Shown here in pieces: positions 37,228 to 39,866 of a DNA stretch of 39,866 bases. The notes under the pieces are model-generated. The model searched no databases and was not told where the DNA came from. It saw nothing but the letters and a program-made list of their open reading frames with translations. How positions within the stretch are numbered: position 1 is the first letter of the stretch; every line of letters begins with the position of its first letter. The stretch is from the NCBI GenBank assembly GCA_001970955.1, contig MPUH01000689.1:1-39866 (forward strand). Reading direction: 5' to 3'. Origin of the DNA: Stentor coeruleus. Taxonomy: Eukaryota; Ciliophora; Heterotrichea; Heterotrichida; Stentoridae. The translations under genes were made by a program, and so were the position numbers.

Positions 37228-38333
37228 TTCTTTTATGTTTATATAGTAATTTATTAGACTAATATAAATCTTGCAATGATGCTAATCATACTATAGAAAT
37301 CATGAGATCTTATGAAAGCATGAGAAATAGCTAAAAATCATTTATTTTGTAACTATTTAGTATTTTCGGTTATTAGAGATATCGAATTGTTAAATTAAGC
37401 TATCATTAAACTAAAATTGATAATTATGAAAAATATAATACGATTTAAACTATATCAAAATTATAACTGATTGCAAGTTTTAACTATCTCTACCGATATG
37501 CAATAAAATTAGAATCTTTTTGAATCTTGTAGTTATTTGCATGCATAAGCATTGAATTTCATTGCTGATGTTCAGGATTAATGCTTTTAATCTTAGTTTC
37601 TGTAATCATTTTTAAATCTATCGTTTTATATTATGCTGTTAATTTAGTAAATATAACGGAACAAATATTTGCTTGTTTTCCAGTTAATAAAATAATTGTA
37701 GCTAAATTAAGATAAAGAGTGCAAGTTACAGAATAAAAGACATGCCAGAACTCTAACTTAGAAAATTATTAAAAATTGAAAGCTTATAATATAAGGAAAG
37801 AATTACTATTTCTTAAAAAATCTAAAGAAGATAGAAAGAAAAATCAAAGGGAAGATATTTAAAAGGAATAGCTATCCAAGAAATATATATAACAAGTTAT
37901 AGTAATTTAATTAGTGCTTAGAGATTTTCAGAATGCCACAAAATAAAAATAGAATGCCATTATTCATCGAGAAGGGAAGATTAAATATTCTAATAAGAAC
38001 TTTTATATTGGAAAATTAATTTCTCTTAAAAGGTAAAAGAATATTTCAATTGAAAAACTTAAGAAAATTTAAAGGACATGAAAAAACAACAAAATGTATA
38101 TCAAATGATTATTTACTTACAAACAATAGGAAAGTTTATATAGTAAATATTTCGCAATTCTAATTCACTTACAATAATACATATAGTTTGCGAGAAATTA
38201 TTACATTTTTTTATCAAATATATGATTAGAAAATTAGGGTTCTTTATATCATATAATATTTCAATATTTAAAAGTATAAACAACTTCTATAATTGGCTTA
38301 AATAAATATAATTATTCATACAAAATATTTACG
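37228..38333. other. 1.1-kb intergenic region with a possible WD-repeat relic
   Basis: AT-rich DNA between two minus-strand genes. The part 37933-38163 carries a plus-strand frame listed separately. The remainder shows nothing recognised. Confidence 0.4.
37933..38163 (+). pseudogene. Possible WD40-repeat relic
   Basis: From an ATG at 37933 to the TAA at 38161 the frame is open for 77 codons except for one TAA at 38017-38019. The second part reads KFKGHEKTTKCISNDYLL then KVYIVNIS, which follows a WD blade (x-G-H-x...C-I-S...x-V-Y-I-W-N-x-S). The Trp of the WD position is replaced. It could be a fragment of a longer gene or chance similarity. Confidence 0.3.
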
Positions 38334-39428
38334 CTATTGATTATGTTTAAGTATACGCCAAGTTTCATATTCTTGAGAAGATTTACTATATTCTATTCCT
38401 GATTCAAGCTTTTTATACATCTCAACAACTGGTCTGAAATAAGGATGAGCCATAGCGTCCTTTGGAGTAATTCTTTCTGCCTACTTTAAAATTACATGGT
38501 CATAAACTAAACACCTGTCGAGGAAATCTAAAACTTCATCAGAAATCAAGTGCCGGTTTTGATTTGTAACGAAATGACTCCATTTTTTCCTATTCTGGCT
38601 TGTAAGAATATCATCAAATTCTTCATCTAAGTCGATGTTATACTTGCTTAAATACTCATAAAGACTCGCTGTGCCCATAACTTTAGCAATTTTAACTAGC
38701 TGATCATAATTGTCATCACCATGAAAGAATGGCTCTTTCTTAAAAATCTATATGGATTTTACAATTGCAGCAAGCATTGTACCTAAGCTCCACATATCAA
38801 GTGAATACCCATATAGTTGATCATTTACTAATAATTCAGGCCCTTTATAATATCTAGAAGCAACACGAACATTATATTCTCTGCCAGGGAAATAGAACTC
38901 TGCTAGTCCCCAGTCAATAACTCTAAGTTTTCTAAGATTATGATCGATCATTATATTATGTGGTTTGATGTCTCTATGAATTATCCCTTGAGAATGGCAA
39001 TAATCAAGAGCTTTTAGTACCCCAAACATATAGTATCTGATCTCGAAATCTGTAAGTGTTGGGAAAAGACTCTTATAATCAAAGTTGTTTACATATTCAA
39101 ATATTAAGGCAGGGGTTTTTGTTAATGGATCACGGACCATGTCTAAAAGCTTGATGATATTTGGCCCTGATTGTATATTCTGTAAGACCTTTACTTCTCT
39201 ATATATTTTTTTCTTTTTAACTGGCTTCAACAATTTGATTACAACTTTTTTGTTCGTCGTCAATTGAGTACCTAAAAACACCTCAGAGTACTTTCCACGG
39301 CCTAATTTTTGATGGACAACATAATCAGAAGGCAGATTCCAAGCTATTCTGAGATTATCAAAAGTGCTATATTCGATAGGTCTTTCTCTATTTACATAAG
39401 CATAGTACTTAGGTAGAGCACATTCCAT
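38334..39428 (-). CDS. Casein kinase 2 catalytic subunit alpha, two 15-nt introns
   Basis: Three exons: 39428-38763, 38747-38496 and 38480-38334, giving 354 aa. The sequence is clearly CK2 alpha: glycine loop GRGKYSEVF at 43-51, catalytic lysine [13 protein letters not shown] (Lys65 plus the CK2 basic cluster at 71-74), HRDIKPHN at 151-158, the CK2-specific DWG (172-174) in place of DFG, and [12 protein letters not shown] at 189-200. Exon 2 has the CK2 insert region ([19 protein letters not shown]) and exon 3 the [14 protein letters not shown] element. Unspliced reading truncates the kinase at two in-frame TAG codons inside the introns. The start is the ATG at 39428; an upstream TTG at 39461 is not credible. 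Stop TAG. Confidence 0.95.
38481..38495 (-). other. 15-nt intron 2 of CK2 alpha (GTAATTTTAAAGTAG)
   Basis: Lies between the codons for YDH and [10 protein letters not shown], where CK2 has a continuous YDHxERLTxxEAM. It contains the in-frame TAG. 15 nt, phase 0, A at position 10. Confidence 0.92.
38748..38762 (-). other. 15-nt intron 1 of CK2 alpha (GTAAAATCCATATAG)
   Basis: Separates [11 protein letters not shown] from [10 protein letters not shown], which are contiguous in CK2. 15 nt, phase 0, contains the in-frame TAG. A is at position 10. Confidence 0.93.
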
Positions 39429-39866
39429 TATTAAAGCTCTAACTATATATTCTTTGATCAAGTATTAGATATTTTAATAAGACTTTGATAGTCAAATAAA
39501 TCTTATAGAATATAAAGAAATCATATTAGAAAATATATACTCTTATAGAGGTATTGCTAGATATGAATTAAATTTCTTAATTTAGTTTAATAGTGGTTAA
39601 TGAATTTGTTTTATTCTTGATAGGATAATGATAATAGGTAGCTTAATATATATATTTAGATTGCATAATAATAAGGTGGTTAAAGTTTATCATACACTTT
39701 ATGTATTTCTGATATTATTAAATAGGAAAAAGACCTAAATTTATTGAAAGATAGGCTTTAATGTATACATTAAATTAAATTAAAAGCTATGAATATTAAC
39801 TCAGTACTGGAAGAGAGGAATTGGGAGATATAACACTGACCGAAGTGATATTAGTATGATATGATT
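39429..39866. other. Upstream region of CK2 alpha, nothing recognised
   Basis: AT-rich DNA to the window edge. It must include the CK2 promoter. No coding run, RNA gene or repeat is seen. Confidence 0.45.

Noticed and set aside
38481..39461. Two truncated kinase fragments instead of one gene
   Set aside because: Two 15-nt GTA...TAG introns placed exactly where CK2 alpha is continuous join the fragments into a full kinase.
1..39866. A reassigned genetic code (TAA/TAG as Gln, as in many ciliates, or TGA as Trp)
   Set aside because: RPS23, 14-3-3, E2, CK2 and others end at the expected place with TAA or TAG, and two genes end with TGA. Intergenic frames that look longer if stops are read through have stop frequencies close to what AT-rich DNA gives by chance or fit decayed genes.
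1..39866. CRISPR array, bacterial operon or phage features
   Set aside because: No spaced direct repeats, no Shine-Dalgarno pattern, and the genes are eukaryotic (14-3-3, CK2, cyclin, E2, eukaryotic uS12).

Overview
The window looks like macronuclear DNA of a heterotrich ciliate, most likely Stentor or a close relative. The DNA is AT-rich, roughly 30% GC by eye, with dense genes on both strands. Coding runs end in all three standard stop codons: TAG in RPS23 and 14-3-3, TAA in the E2 enzyme, and TGA in the zinc-knuckle gene and one coiled-coil gene. The use of TGA as a stop argues against Blepharisma, where TGA is read as Trp. Four introns can be placed with confidence and every one is exactly 15 nt long (GTA...TAG), a heterotrich hallmark. 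The species name is inference; the tiny introns and stop usage are read directly.

Layout. 1-1.6 kb: decayed DDE transposase of the ISXO2/Merlin type, minus strand. 1.7-9 kb: a cyclin, a TPR protein, a PP2C phosphatase and a long coiled-coil protein. 9-13.4 kb: 14-3-3 between two long gene-free stretches. 13.4-17.3 kb: zinc-knuckle protein, ribosomal protein uS12 (RPS23), an unknown basic protein, a B-box/Kelch-type protein and tRNA-Glu(CTC). 17.4-19.6 kb: a tandem Cys-rich RING-like protein and a short coiled coil. 20.2-23 kb: three small plus-strand genes that all end in a CaaX prenylation box. 23.3-24.9 kb: decayed Cys-rich sequence. 25.3-27.5 kb: a UBE2G2-type E2 and a multi-pass membrane RING protein, facing each other. 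28-33.6 kb: a 1145-aa membrane/coiled-coil/EF-hand protein and a 522-aa coiled coil. 34.5-36 kb: a dual-specificity phosphatase and an ankyrin protein whose stop codons are 6 bp apart. 36.3-39.4 kb: an IQ-motif protein and casein kinase 2 alpha, both recovered only by splicing out 15-nt introns.

Assembly caveat. Six single Ns (1239, 2433, 7728, 15753, 26053, 34743) each sit between two near-identical copies of 46-73 bp. These are best explained as unmerged contig overlaps. Four fall inside genes (cyclin, coiled coil, RING protein, phosphatase). Collapsing one copy gives clean proteins and removes an apparent frameshift in the phosphatase.

There are no operons here. Shared themes are signalling (PP2C, dual-specificity phosphatase, CK2, 14-3-3, cyclin), ubiquitin (E2 facing a RING protein) and membrane/cytoskeletal coiled coils. 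The most unusual features are the CaaX trio, the tRNA lying 13 bp upstream of a protein start, the gene relics lying between live genes, and several intergenic islands with RNA-like inverted repeats.
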